61,535 nt of DNA from JAKVKY01 sp964293585 (GTDB lineage: Bacteria; Bacillota; Negativicutes; Acidaminococcales; Acidaminococcaceae), in assembly GCA_964293585.1 (NCBI GenBank), contig CAXYYS010000008.1, forward strand, positions 1-61,535. Reading direction: 5' to 3'. Shown piece after piece: positions 23,075-31,522 of this stretch (position 1 is the first letter of the stretch; each line of letters begins with the position of its first letter). A program made the translations under genes and the position numbers. Below the pieces are notes generated by a model. The model had not been told where the DNA came from. It saw only the letters and a list, made by a program, of their open reading frames with translations, and did not search any database.

Positions 23075-25756
23075 TTAGGCGGATACTAATTCGTAGCCGG
23101 CGGCAGTGATGGCCTGCTTAAATTCTTCTTGAGGAATGTCCCGGGTGGCAGTAACTTGAGCCAGCTTGGTTTCCAGGTTCACGTCCACGGCTGTAACGCC
23201 GGGCAGGGCTTTTAGAGCCTCGGTCACATGTTTTTGACAGTGCATGCACATCATACCTTCTACTTTTAATGTTTTTTTCATAGATAAAACCTCTGCTTTC
23301 TGGGGCTGGTCGTCCGCCGGTAAAGCGGACGCCACCTGATTCTTAGCGGAAGCGGTAGCCACAAGTGGCGGCAGGGATACTGCCGTTTGCGTTACCGTTC
23401 CGGGAACTGCAGCAGGTGCGGGGAGAGGACCGGCCTCTTTCCGGCTGCCGAGATCCGCCTTAAAATAGCGCAGGCGGAGCGCATTGGTAACCACACAAAC
23501 GCTGCTCATGCTCATGGCAGCGGCGCCCAGCATAGGGCTGAGCTTGAGGCCGAAGGCAGGATAGAGCAGGCCGGCGGCCACGGGAATGCAGATGATGTTG
23601 TAAAAGAAAGCCCAGAATAAGTTTTCCTTGATATTGCGCAGGACGGCTTTGCTGAGCTGTAAAGCTTTGACGGCATCTATCAGGTCGCTGCGCATTAATA
23701 CTGCGTCGGCGCTGTCGATAGCAATATCTGTGCCGGCACCGATGGCGATACCCAGGTCGGCCTGGGCTAAAGCGGGGGCGTCGTTAATACCGTCGCCAAT
23801 CATGGCAATCTTGTGCCCCTGGGACTGGAGCTCGCTGATAACCTGAGCTTTTTCTGCCGGCAGGACCTGGGCCCTGACTTGATCCAGGCCTAACTGGCCG
23901 GCAATGGCCCGGGCTGTGCGCTCATTATCACCGGTTAAAAGTACCAGGGAGAGACCCATCTTTTGCAAAGCTGCTAGGGCGGTAAGAGTGGTGGGCTTCG
24001 GCGTATCGGCCAGAGCGATGATACCCAGCAGCTGCGTTTGGGAACCAAACAGGAGCGGCGTGCGTCCCTGGTCTGCCAGTTTATCCAGGGTTTCCCGGAC
24101 CGGCGCCAGATTCAGTCCCAGTTCGTTAAACAAGGCGCTGTTACCGGCATAATAGGTCTGGCCGCCTAAGTCGGCGCTCAGCCCTTTGCCAAAGCGGGCC
24201 TGAAAATTAGCGGCACTGCCGGGCTGGATATTTTGCGCGGCGGCGTAGCTGACGATAGCGCTGCCTAAAGGATGCTCGCTGCCGTGTTCCAGGGTTGCTG
24301 CGATCTGTAACAGGTCTGCGGCGCTGCCGTTCAAAGGCAGGACTTCCGTAACCTGGGGTTTGCCCGTAGTGATAGTACCTGTCTTGTCCAGGACTACCGT
24401 ATCAATGGCGTGGGCTGCTTCCAGGGCTTCCCCGGATTTAACCAGGATGCCGTGCTGGGCGCCCCAGCCGGTACCGACCATAATGGCCACGGGGGTAGCC
24501 AGGCCTAAGGCGCAGGGACAGCTGATCACCAGGATGGCGATACCGATAGAAAAGGCAAATTCGAAAGTGGCACCGGACGCCAGCCAGCCCAGGGTAGCTA
24601 CTAAGGCAATCGTCATGACGGCGGGCACAAAGATGCCGGCAATCTTGTCTGCCAGCCTGGCAATGGGTGCTTTGCTGGAGCTTGCTGCATCTACCAGCTT
24701 GATAATCTGGCTGATGGTGCTGTCTGCGCCCACCCGGGTAGCAGTAAATTTTATGAAACCGGTTTTATTAATGGTGGCGGCGATGACTGTATCGCCGGGC
24801 TGTTTATCCACGGGAAGGCTTTCGCCGGTGAGAGCGGCCTCATCCACGCTGGTAGTTCCTTCCAGGATGGTACCGTCCGCCGGGAAGTTTTCACCGGGGC
24901 GCACCAGGATCTGCTCGCCATGTACCAAGTCTGCGGCAGGGATAGTAAGTTCCTGACCGTCCCTGAGTACTGTAGCCTGCTTGGGCACCAGGTTCATCAG
25001 TTTGGTGATGGCAGCGCTGGTCTTGCCTTTGGCCCGGCTTTCCAGATAGCGACCCATGGTAATTAGGGTAACGATCATGCCGGCTGATTCAAAATATAAA
25101 TTGGTACTGTAAGTTTGTACCAGCGCCAGGTCACCGTGGCCTAAGCCCCAGCCAATCCTATAGATGGCAAAGATGCCGTACAGGAAGGCGGACCCTGAAC
25201 CTACAGCTACCAGGGTATCCATGTTAGGTGCGCCGTGCAACAGATTCTTTAAACCGGCTTGGTAAAAATGCTGGTTCAAGAATAAGATGGGCAGTACCAG
25301 TAAAAACTGGGTGAAGGCGAAAATTAAAGCGTTGGCCGGTCCGTCCAGCCAGTGCTGGATTAATCCCGGTACCGGCAGCCCGAACCGGGCCAGCATGTTA
25401 TGCATAGCTACGTAGAGCAGGGGCACCAAAAAGAGCAGGGAGAGGGACAAGCGCTGCCGCAGGGCTGTGCTTGCGGCTGCGGCCATGGCTACAGCTGTAG
25501 TTGGTACCGGACCGGAAACTGCCGCTGGACTGCCCAGAGGATCGGGAGCCAGGCTGGCGCCATAGCCGGCGTCTGACACAGCCTGACAAATCTGGCTTGC
25601 TGTTAATTTTGCCTCATCATATTCTACCTGCATGCTGTTGGTAAGCAAGTTGACCGAAGCTTTCTGCATGCCTTCCAGATGTGAGGTAACTTTTTCCACC
25701 CGGCTGGAGCAGGCGCTGCAGCTCATGCCGGTGATGAGATATTTTTCTTTTTTCAT
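23075..25756 (-). CDS. copA: P1B-type Cu+-exporting ATPase with N- and C-terminal HMA domains
   Basis: 893 residues. The N-terminal HMA domain has the copper motif GMSCSAC (about 9-15). Eight transmembrane helices include the CPC metal motif in SCPCALGLATP. The actuator loop has TGES, the phosphorylation site is DKTGT, the HP motif is SEHPLG and the hinge is GDGINDAPA. After a Pro/Ala-rich linker (about 740-825) a second complete HMA domain begins MKKTLKVEGMMCMHCQKHV, looking like a CopZ chaperone fused to the C-terminus. It exports Cu+ from the cytosol. csoR is 85 bp upstream on the same strand, and the pair is probably one operon. Confidence 0.95.
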   Translation of the reverse strand: MKKEKYLITGMSCSACSSRVEKVTSHLEGMQKASVNLLTNSMQVEYDEAKLTASQICQAVSDAGYGASLAPDPLGSPAAVSGPVPTTAVAMAAAASTALRQRLSLSLLFLVPLLYVAMHNMLARFGLPVPGLIQHWLDGPANALIFAFTQFLLVLPILFLNQHFYQAGLKNLLHGAPNMDTLVAVGSGSAFLYGIFAIYRIGWGLGHGDLALVQTYSTNLYFESAGMIVTLITMGRYLESRAKGKTSAAITKLMNLVPKQATVLRDGQELTIPAADLVHGEQILVRPGENFPADGTILEGTTSVDEAALTGESLPVDKQPGDTVIAATINKTGFIKFTATRVGADSTISQIIKLVDAASSSKAPIARLADKIAGIFVPAVMTIALVATLGWLASGATFEFAFSIGIAILVISCPCALGLATPVAIMVGTGWGAQHGILVKSGEALEAAHAIDTVVLDKTGTITTGKPQVTEVLPLNGSAADLLQIAATLEHGSEHPLGSAIVSYAAAQNIQPGSAANFQARFGKGLSADLGGQTYYAGNSALFNELGLNLAPVRETLDKLADQGRTPLLFGSQTQLLGIIALADTPKPTTLTALAALQKMGLSLVLLTGDNERTARAIAGQLGLDQVRAQVLPAEKAQVISELQSQGHKIAMIGDGINDAPALAQADLGIAIGAGTDIAIDSADAVLMRSDLIDAVKALQLSKAVLRNIKENLFWAFFYNIICIPVAAGLLYPAFGLKLSPMLGAAAMSMSSVCVVTNALRLRYFKADLGSRKEAGPLPAPAAVPGTVTQTAVSLPPLVATASAKNQVASALPADDQPQKAEVLSMKKTLKVEGMMCMHCQKHVTEALKALPGVTAVDVNLETKLAQVTATRDIPQEEFKQAITAAGYELVSA

Positions 25757-25776
25757 GATATGTTCCTAACTGTATG

Positions 25777-25797
25777 CCGGAGCCGTCAGGCTTCCGG
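25777..25797 (-). other. Stem-loop in the csoR-copA gap
   Basis: CCGGAGCC (25777-25784)/GGCTTCCGG (25789-25797), one bulge and a 4-nt loop, with no T-run on the minus strand. It may be a processing or stability element between csoR and copA. Confidence 0.35.
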
Positions 25798-25841
25798 AAT
25801 CCTATAAACTAAAAGTGGCAAGCGGGTTGCGGTGCTAAGAT

Positions 25842-26189
25842 TTACTTCATCAATTTCTGTAAGGTGACAACCAGTTCATCCACTACTTCTTCCTTGCCGG
25901 CACGGATATCGTCTACCACACAGCTTTTGATGTGCTGGGCCAGCAACTCTTTGTTGAAAGCGTTTAAGGCCGACTGGATGGCGCTGACCTGGGTCAGGAT
26001 GTCCACGCAGTAACGGTCAGTTTCTACCATGCTGCGCACACCGCGGACCTGGCCTTCGATACGGTTTAACCGGGCCAGCAGGTTCTGATATTCCTTACCT
26101 TCGCGGTGTTTGTGCTTGATGCAGCTGCTGCATTCTTTGCTGCACTCCGGGCAGCTGGCGGCAGAATTTTTATTAGTCATCTTCATCAT
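25842..26189 (-). CDS. csoR: Copper-sensing repressor CsoR
   Basis: 115 residues, all-alpha DUF156 family. After a Cys-rich N-terminus (CPECSKECSSC) come LLARLNRIEGQVRGVRSMV, then the Cu+ ligands Cys in DRYCVDIL and His/Cys in AQHIKSCV, the C-H-C set of copper-responsive members. Cu+ binding releases it from DNA. Two matching operators lie just upstream, so it should repress its own operon with copA. The extra N-terminal cysteines (five within about 12 residues) are unusual and could form another metal site. Confidence 0.92.
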   Translation of the reverse strand: MMKMTNKNSAASCPECSKECSSCIKHKHREGKEYQNLLARLNRIEGQVRGVRSMVETDRYCVDILTQVSAIQSALNAFNKELLAQHIKSCVVDDIRAGKEEVVDELVVTLQKLMK

Positions 26190-26199
26190 TCCATTTCTT

Positions 26200-26216
26200 A
26201 TACCCGGGTGGGGTAT
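26200..26216 (-). promoter_or_regulatory. CsoR operator 1
   Basis: ATACCC (26200-26205)/GGGTAT (26211-26216), a perfect pseudopalindrome with a GC-rich centre as in known CsoR boxes. It lies downstream of the promoter, close to the csoR start. Confidence 0.75.
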
Positions 26217-26231
26217 TCATCTGTTGTCCTT

Positions 26232-26260
26232 AATATACCCCCAGTAGGTATATTTGTCAA
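26232..26260 (-). promoter_or_regulatory. csoR-copA promoter with CsoR operator 2 in the spacer
   Basis: On the minus strand TTGACA (26260-26255) and TATATT (26237-26232) are separated by exactly 17 bp. The palindrome ATATACC (26233-26239)/GGTATAT (26247-26253) fills the spacer, so bound CsoR would block RNA polymerase. Confidence 0.85.
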
Positions 26261-26262
26261 GC

Positions 26263-26290
26263 AAAAAAGGCTTCCCTTTTCGGGGAAGCC
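26263..26290 (-). terminator. Terminator of the DUF1858 gene
   Basis: GGCTTCCC (26269-26276)/GGGGAAGCC (26282-26290). On the minus strand the stem is followed by TTTTTT (26268-26263). It separates the DUF1858 gene from the csoR promoter. Confidence 0.8.
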
Positions 26291-26304
26291 CTTTAAGATC
26301 TTGT

Positions 26305-26514
26305 TTATTTCTCGTTGGCAGCGATGCAGGCGTTGATATCTTCAATCAAGGCATCTACATCCAGACCGTGAGCGCCGGCGCCCTCGCCGATAGTTTCAAA
26401 CTGGGCAGCCATGCAGCCTACGCAGCCTAAACCGTGCTTGGCAAATACTTCCATGATCTCGGGATGGCTTTGTACGGCATCGATAATGCCGCTATCTTTA
26501 GTAATTTTTTCCAT
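26305..26514 (-). CDS. DUF1858 small redox-disulfide protein
   Basis: 69 residues from the ATG at 26514-26512, with GAGGTG 8-13 nt upstream; the longer frame to 26748 crosses the promoter and is not used. The motif HGLGCVGCMAAQFETI (about 27-42), with a CxxC pair, and the DVDALIEDINA helix define the hybrid-cluster-protein-associated disulfide (DUF1858) family. Members are thought to bind or relay redox equivalents, but the role is unproven. It is monocistronic. Confidence 0.85.
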   Translation of the reverse strand: MEKITKDSGIIDAVQSHPEIMEVFAKHGLGCVGCMAAQFETIGEGAGAHGLDVDALIEDINACIAANEK

Positions 26515-26547
26515 TATTTTCACCTCATTTTCAAAATTGATGAAGTC

Positions 26548-26576
26548 ATTATAACATTGTTTTTTCAAAAGTTGAA
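26548..26576 (-). promoter_or_regulatory. Promoter of the DUF1858 gene
   Basis: On the minus strand TTCAAC (26576-26571), 17-bp spacer, TATAAT (26553-26548), about 35 nt before the start codon. Confidence 0.6.
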
Positions 26577-26652
26577 GAGGAATACTGCATAGGAGTTGCA
26601 AATAATTTGTGAAACATTGAAGAAAAATAATTGACAGATAACTGAAAATCAC

Positions 26653-26681
26653 TTGCTTTTTTGGCTTTCTGGGGCTATAAT
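26653..26681 (+). promoter_or_regulatory. Promoter of the mraZ/dcw cluster
   Basis: TTGCTT (26653-26658), 17-bp spacer, TATAAT (26676-26681). It is directly followed by the MraZ boxes. Confidence 0.7.
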
Positions 26682-26715
26682 GGTGAAAAGTGGTGCAAAG
26701 TGGTAGAAAAGGGAG
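26681..26715 (+). promoter_or_regulatory. MraZ-box direct repeats
   Basis: TGGTG, TGGTG, TGGTA and GGGAG start at 26681, 26691, 26701 and 26711, each separated by 5 bp, a strict 10-bp period. This is the arrangement bound by the MraZ ring in E. coli (TGGGN-N5 repeats). It overlaps the -10 and start site, implying autorepression. Confidence 0.8.
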
Positions 26716-26724
26716 GGACGGAAA

Positions 26725-27147
26725 ATGTTGATGGGTGAGTATCAGCATACCCTTGACGAAAAAGGCCGTCTCTTCATGCCTGCCAAGCTGCGCGAGGCTT
26801 TGGGCAAAGTCTTTTACATCAGTAAGGGCCTGGACGGCTGCCTGTTCGTATATGACAAGGAACAGTGGCAGTTGTTTGAGGACAAGCTGAACGCCCTGCC
26901 TATGTCCAAGAAGGAAGCGCGGGATTTACGCCGGTACTTTTTTGCCGGAGCTACCGAGGGGTCCTGCGATAAGCAGGGCCGGGTGATGCTGCCGCCTTTG
27001 CTCAGGCTGCACGCCGGTATCGCCAAAGACGTGGTGATTGTAGGCGTAGGCAACCGGGCCGAAATTTGGGCCGCAGAACGGTGGCACACTTATACACAGG
27101 AATCTGCAGAGGTCCTGGCTGAGAAGCTGACGGACCTGGGCATCTAA
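26725..27147 (+). CDS. mraZ: Transcriptional regulator MraZ
   Basis: 140 residues with two SpoVT-AbrB-like MraZ repeats: GEYQHTLDEKGRLFMPAKLRE (about 4-24, given here as the first conserved block) and the second around FFAGATEGSCDKQGRVMLPP. It forms a ring that binds repeats upstream of its own gene and regulates the division and cell-wall cluster. It is the first gene of the dcw cluster, 10 nt downstream of the repeat block. ATG 26725 follows GGGAGGGACGG. Confidence 0.95.
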   Translation: MLMGEYQHTLDEKGRLFMPAKLREALGKVFYISKGLDGCLFVYDKEQWQLFEDKLNALPMSKKEARDLRRYFFAGATEGSCDKQGRVMLPPLLRLHAGIAKDVVIVGVGNRAEIWAAERWHTYTQESAEVLAEKLTDLGI

Positions 27148-27155
27148 GGTGCATC

Positions 27156-28082
27156 ATGAACTTTGTGCATAAGAGCGTACTGCTCCCGGAAACGATTAAC
27201 TGGCTGCTGACGGATCCCAGCGGGATTTACGTGGACTGCACCCTGGGTGGTGCGGGGCACAGCCTGGCACTGGCCCGGCATTTAACACCGCAGGGGCTTT
27301 TGGTGGGCATCGATCAGGATGAGGATGCCTTAGCCGCCGCCAGAACAAGATTACAAGCGGCGCCCTGTCAGGTACAAGTGGTCAAAGGTAACTTCAAGGA
27401 ACTAAAACAAATTTTACAAGCTTTACAGATAGAGCAAGTCAACGGCATCCTGTTTGATTTAGGAGTTTCGTCTTACCAGCTGGATACGCCGGAGCGGGGT
27501 TTCTCCTACATGCAGGACGGTCCCCTGGATATGCGCATGAACCAAAGCGGCAAGCTGACGGCAGCGCAGGTAGTAAACACTTACAGCGAAGAACGCCTGA
27601 CCGAGCTTATCTTTAAGTACGGCGAAGAACGCTGGAGCAAACGCATCGCCCAGTTTATCGTGGCCGCCCGTCAGGAAAAACCACTGGTCACCACCCTGGA
27701 ACTGGTCAGTGTGATTAAGAAGGCTATTCCCAAAGGTGTACGCCGGGAGGGCCATCATCCGGCCAAGAAAACTTTTCAGGCGCTGCGCATCGAGGTCAAC
27801 GATGAACTGAACATCTTAGGCCAGGTGGTAGAGGATGCGGTAGGGTGCCTCAAAAGCGGCGGACGTTTAGGCGTCATCACCTTCCATTCCCTGGAAGACC
27901 GGATTGTGAAACAGAAGCTGAACGAGTTGTTCAAAGGTTGTATCTGCCCGCCGAATCTGCCATGTGTGTGCGGACGCAAGCAGGTAATCAAGAAACCGGG
28001 GAACATCGTTCCCGGCAGCGCCGAACAGGAAGAGAATCCACGTTCACGCAGTGCCCGGCTCCGTTATGCCGAGAAATTATAA
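27156..28082 (+). CDS. rsmH: 16S rRNA (cytosine1402-N4)-methyltransferase RsmH
   Basis: 308 residues. Visible are the SAM-binding YVDCTLGGAGHSLALA, LVGIDQDEDAL, FDLGVSSYQLDTPERGFSY and the C-terminal TFHSLEDRIVKQ. It N4-methylates C1402 in the decoding centre of 16S rRNA. It lies 8 nt after mraZ, its invariable position. Confidence 0.97.
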   Translation: MNFVHKSVLLPETINWLLTDPSGIYVDCTLGGAGHSLALARHLTPQGLLVGIDQDEDALAAARTRLQAAPCQVQVVKGNFKELKQILQALQIEQVNGILFDLGVSSYQLDTPERGFSYMQDGPLDMRMNQSGKLTAAQVVNTYSEERLTELIFKYGEERWSKRIAQFIVAARQEKPLVTTLELVSVIKKAIPKGVRREGHHPAKKTFQALRIEVNDELNILGQVVEDAVGCLKSGGRLGVITFHSLEDRIVKQKLNELFKGCICPPNLPCVCGRKQVIKKPGNIVPGSAEQEENPRSRSARLRYAEKL

Positions 28083-28119
28083 AAGGTCCCGAATTTGAAA
28101 GCAAAGGACGTTGAGAAAC

Positions 28120-28503
28120 ATGATGCCAGCAAGAGCATATCAGTATGAGGCAGAGGTTGCCAGACCGTGGCGTGAACCGGCGCCTGAGATTAAGGAAGTT
28201 CCACGCCGTTTACACAAACCTGTCAGGAAGCAGAACTATAAATTGTTCCGGCGCAGGCTCTTTGTCAGTGCCGTGGTCATCCTGGCCATGTATGCGGCCG
28301 CCGTGGTCCGCAGTGAGACACTGGTGCGCACCGGCGCCAACCTGATTAACCTGCAGCAGCAGGAAGCTCAGCTCATCATGAAGAACAGCGAGCTGAAGAT
28401 TGATGTGGAAAAACTGAAGGAACCGGAACGTATTACCCAGATTGCCGAGAAACAACTGGGGATGAGCGTGGCGCGCAGTAATATTTACGTGAAGGCAAAA
28501 TAA
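28120..28503 (+). CDS. ftsL: Cell division protein FtsL
   Basis: 127 residues from ATG 28120. A basic cytosolic N-terminus, one transmembrane helix (RLFVSAVVILAMYAAAVV, about 47-64) and an extracytoplasmic coiled coil (LINLQQQEAQLIMKNSELKIDVEKL) give the FtsL topology. It forms a complex with FtsB/DivIC and FtsQ/DivIB at the septum. Position after rsmH supports the call. The TTG at 28111 is too near AAAGGA (28103-28108) to be the start. Unusually, no PBP gene (ftsI/spoVD) follows. Confidence 0.85.
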   Translation: MMPARAYQYEAEVARPWREPAPEIKEVPRRLHKPVRKQNYKLFRRRLFVSAVVILAMYAAAVVRSETLVRTGANLINLQQQEAQLIMKNSELKIDVEKLKEPERITQIAEKQLGMSVARSNIYVKAK

Positions 28504-28565
28504 ATTAAAAGGCCCGGGGCTTTGTGAGGAAATCTTCATAAATTCATAGCCTTTTAAAGATTATT

Positions 28566-28615
28566 ATGGTATAATAAAATATATTTTTAAGAGGCAGCCT
28601 GCAACTTGGGCTGCC
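28566..28615 (+). promoter_or_regulatory. Extended -10 promoter and leader hairpin of murE
   Basis: TGGTATAAT, with TATAAT at 28570-28575, forms an extended -10 without a good -35. GGCAGCC (28593-28599)/GGCTGCC (28609-28615) makes a 7-bp stem in the leader, followed by CTTTC, only a weak terminator tail. This suggests the mur genes have their own promoter, in the place where ftsI would normally lie. Confidence 0.5.
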
Positions 28616-28640
28616 CTTTCAGTTTGGGGGTCGAAGATTC

Positions 28641-30128
28641 ATGGAAAAACAACTGGCGGTACTGGTAAAAATGTTACCCGGTGTACAGGTCATCGGCAAG
28701 GTGGAAAAGACAATCACAGACTTAACGGCGGACTCACGGGTGGTACAGCCTGGAAGTCTCTTTATCTGCCTGGTAGGCGCCCATGTGGACGGACACCAGT
28801 ATCTGGCCAAGGCGGCAGCCCAGGGTGCGGTAGCGGCTTTGGTACAAACCGTACCGGCGGAGGTACCGGCTGGTTTAACCCTGCTCAAGGTGGCGGATAC
28901 CCGGGCAGCGATGGAGCTTATTACCCCGTATTTTTATGATTATCCCGGACGGTCCATGCGTATGATCGGTGTTACCGGCACCAACGGTAAGACTACCAGT
29001 ACCAATATCATGCGGCTGATCCTGCGCCAGGCCGGCCATAAGGTGGGCCTTATCGGCACTATTAACGTGATGATTAATGACGAAAGCATCGTTAGCCATA
29101 ACACTACCCCGGACGTGGTGGATTTGCAAAAATTCCTGTACCGGATGCAGCAGGCCGGCTGTGATTATGTGGTCATGGAAGTTTCTTCACATGCCCTGGC
29201 GTTGAACCGGGTAGCCGGGATTGAGTACGATACGGCGGTGCTGACTAATATTACCCAGGATCATCTGGATTTCCATAAGACCATGGAAAACTACCGGGAC
29301 GCCAAGGGACTCTTGTTCCAGCATCTGGACGGCGGCAGCAAGCCGAATAAGACGGCTGTTTTTAACAGCGACGACCCCAGCAGCGCCATCCTGGAAAAAA
29401 GAACTAAAACTAGAATTTTAACTTATGGCAAGGGCAGGGAGAACGATGTCTATCCCCTGAGCTTTAAGGTGGAAGCCAAAGAGATGCATCTGAACCTGCA
29501 GACCCCCGCAGGCGAGATGGATTTACTGTTAAAGATCACGGGCGAGTTTAATGTTTATAACGTCATGGGTTGTGTGGCCGCTATGCTGGCGGAGAATATT
29601 GACCGGGAGACCATCGTCAGCGTGCTGGACGGTTTTGCCGGCGTGCCCGGACGGTTCCAGCTGGTAGAAGCAGGCCAGCCCTATACGGTGATCGTGGACT
29701 ATGCCCATACTCCGGACGGTCTGGAAAATGTTTTGAAGACGGCGCGCAGCATCACCCAAGGTAAACTGTGGGTTGTCTTTGGCTGCGGCGGCGACCGGGA
29801 TAATAAAAAGCGTCCTATCATGGGCGCCATTGCTTTGGAACTGGCGGATAACCTGGTGGTGACCTCGGATAATCCCCGCACGGAGGACCCGGAAAAGATT
29901 ATTGCCATGATCGAGACCGCCTTGACCAAGGTTCCGGCAGGCAAGACCGTGACCAAGCTGACGGACCGGCGGGAAGCCATCAATTATGCCCTGGCCCATG
30001 CGGCGCCGCGGGATGTAATCCTGATTGCGGGCAAGGGCCATGAGAATTACCAGATTTTAAAAGACCGGACCATTCATTTTGATGATAAGGAAGTTGTCCA
30101 GGAATATTGGAAGGACAGACAGAAATGA
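28641..30128 (+). CDS. murE: UDP-MurNAc-tripeptide synthetase MurE, meso-DAP type
   Basis: 495 residues, a three-domain Mur ligase. Visible are the N-terminal UDP-binding DSRVVQPGSLFICL, the ATP P-loop GVTGTNGKTTST (about 112-123), and VDYAHTPDGLENVL followed by TSDNPRTEDP. The DNPR motif is characteristic of enzymes adding meso-diaminopimelate. It acts in the cytosol, adding the third residue of the peptidoglycan stem. Its last codons overlap the murF start. Confidence 0.96.
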   Translation: MEKQLAVLVKMLPGVQVIGKVEKTITDLTADSRVVQPGSLFICLVGAHVDGHQYLAKAAAQGAVAALVQTVPAEVPAGLTLLKVADTRAAMELITPYFYDYPGRSMRMIGVTGTNGKTTSTNIMRLILRQAGHKVGLIGTINVMINDESIVSHNTTPDVVDLQKFLYRMQQAGCDYVVMEVSSHALALNRVAGIEYDTAVLTNITQDHLDFHKTMENYRDAKGLLFQHLDGGSKPNKTAVFNSDDPSSAILEKRTKTRILTYGKGRENDVYPLSFKVEAKEMHLNLQTPAGEMDLLLKITGEFNVYNVMGCVAAMLAENIDRETIVSVLDGFAGVPGRFQLVEAGQPYTVIVDYAHTPDGLENVLKTARSITQGKLWVVFGCGGDRDNKKRPIMGAIALELADNLVVTSDNPRTEDPEKIIAMIETALTKVPAGKTVTKLTDRREAINYALAHAAPRDVILIAGKGHENYQILKDRTIHFDDKEVVQEYWKDRQK

Positions 30129-31522
30129 TTTCTTTACAACAGGTAGTAGAGGCAACACAGGGGCAGTGCAGCTATGCAGGCAGCCTTGATTTTAGCGGTG
30201 TGAGCACGGACAGCCGGACGGTAAAGAGCGGCGAATTGTTCGTGGCCCTGAGCGGCGAAAAATTTGACGGACATGCCTACGTGGACAAGGCTGTGGCTTT
30301 AGGTGCAGCAGGCGTACTGGTGTCTAAACCGGTAACCGTACCGGCCGGCGTGGCGGTGATCACGGTGGCGGATACCTTAAAGGGTTATCAGGATATCGCC
30401 CATGCGTACCGGCAGAGTTTTAAAAATTTACGGGTGGTGGCTATTACCGGTTCCAACGGCAAGACCAGCACCAAGGATATGGTAGCGGCAGTTTTAGGCG
30501 CCAAGTACCGGGTGGTGAAGACGGAGGCTAACTTTAATAACGAAGTGGGCCTGCCGAAAACCTTGCTCAATATTAAACCGGAGACGGAGATTGCCGTGGT
30601 GGAGATGGGTATGCGCGGCTTAGGCCAGATTAAGGCCATGTGCGCCATTGCTAATCCTGATCTTGCCGTTATCACTAACGTGGGTACGACCCATATCGGT
30701 CTTTTGGGCAGCGTGGAAAATATTGCCAGGGCCAAGAGCGAGATCCTGGAGGATTTACCCCGGGACGGTTTTGCAGTCCTGAACGGAGACCTGCCCCTGG
30801 TACGGGACATGGAAACCAAGCTGCATGTGGGTGTAAGCTGGTTTGGTCTGCAACATCGTGACGATTACCGGGCCGAGGAAGTGAAAATTACGGCGGAAGG
30901 CAGCGATTTTACCTGTATCGAAAGTGCCAGCGGTGATTTTGCGACGGTGGAGCTGCCGCAGATTGGTGAACATAATGTGATGAACGCCCTGGCGGCTATC
31001 GCCGTAGGCAAACATCTGGGTGTGAGCCTAAAGGAGGCCGCGGCGGCTTTAAAAAATCCGGCAGCGGCTACAGGGATGCGCCAGGAAATTTTACATTTTG
31101 GTATGTACACGGTATTGAATGATGCGTATAACGCCAGTCCTGCTTCCATGGAAGCGGCGCTGAAAACTTTGCATGAGCTGAAAGATAGTAGTTTTGGTCA
31201 GGGACGCAGCATCGCGGTGCTGGCCGATATGTTGGAGCTGGGCGATGAGTCGGCGGATCTGCACCGGCAGGTAGGAGCCATCGCCGTCCGGGAAAAAACG
31301 GACCTGGTACTGACTTATGGCACGGAAGCTGTCTTTATCAGCGAAGAAATTGCCCGTCTGGGTGGCAAGACCTATATCTGTCTGGACCGGGACGAGGCAG
31401 CGGCCAACCTGAAAAAACTTATGCGGGAGGGCGATATCGTGCTCTTAAAAGGTTCCCATGCCATGGGCGTGGATGCCTTGGTGGATTTAGTGTTTAGACA
31501 GGGAGACGGGGTGCAGGCATGA
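30125..31522 (+). CDS. murF: UDP-MurNAc-pentapeptide synthetase MurF
   Basis: 465 residues from ATG 30125, whose ATGA overlaps the murE stop; the in-frame TTG at 30107 is unlikely. Visible are DSRTVKSGELFVAL, the P-loop AITGSNGKTSTKD, and LNDAYNASPASMEAAL, diagnostic of MurF. It adds D-Ala-D-Ala to the UDP-MurNAc-tripeptide. It is translationally coupled on both sides. Confidence 0.96.
   Translation: MISLQQVVEATQGQCSYAGSLDFSGVSTDSRTVKSGELFVALSGEKFDGHAYVDKAVALGAAGVLVSKPVTVPAGVAVITVADTLKGYQDIAHAYRQSFKNLRVVAITGSNGKTSTKDMVAAVLGAKYRVVKTEANFNNEVGLPKTLLNIKPETEIAVVEMGMRGLGQIKAMCAIANPDLAVITNVGTTHIGLLGSVENIARAKSEILEDLPRDGFAVLNGDLPLVRDMETKLHVGVSWFGLQHRDDYRAEEVKITAEGSDFTCIESASGDFATVELPQIGEHNVMNALAAIAVGKHLGVSLKEAAAALKNPAAATGMRQEILHFGMYTVLNDAYNASPASMEAALKTLHELKDSSFGQGRSIAVLADMLELGDESADLHRQVGAIAVREKTDLVLTYGTEAVFISEEIARLGGKTYICLDRDEAAANLKKLMREGDIVLLKGSHAMGVDALVDLVFRQGDGVQA

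Noticed and set aside
28508..28525. Palindrome AAAGGCCCGGGGCTTT after ftsL as a terminator
   Set aside because: It has no loop and no T-run, so it is unlikely to terminate transcription.
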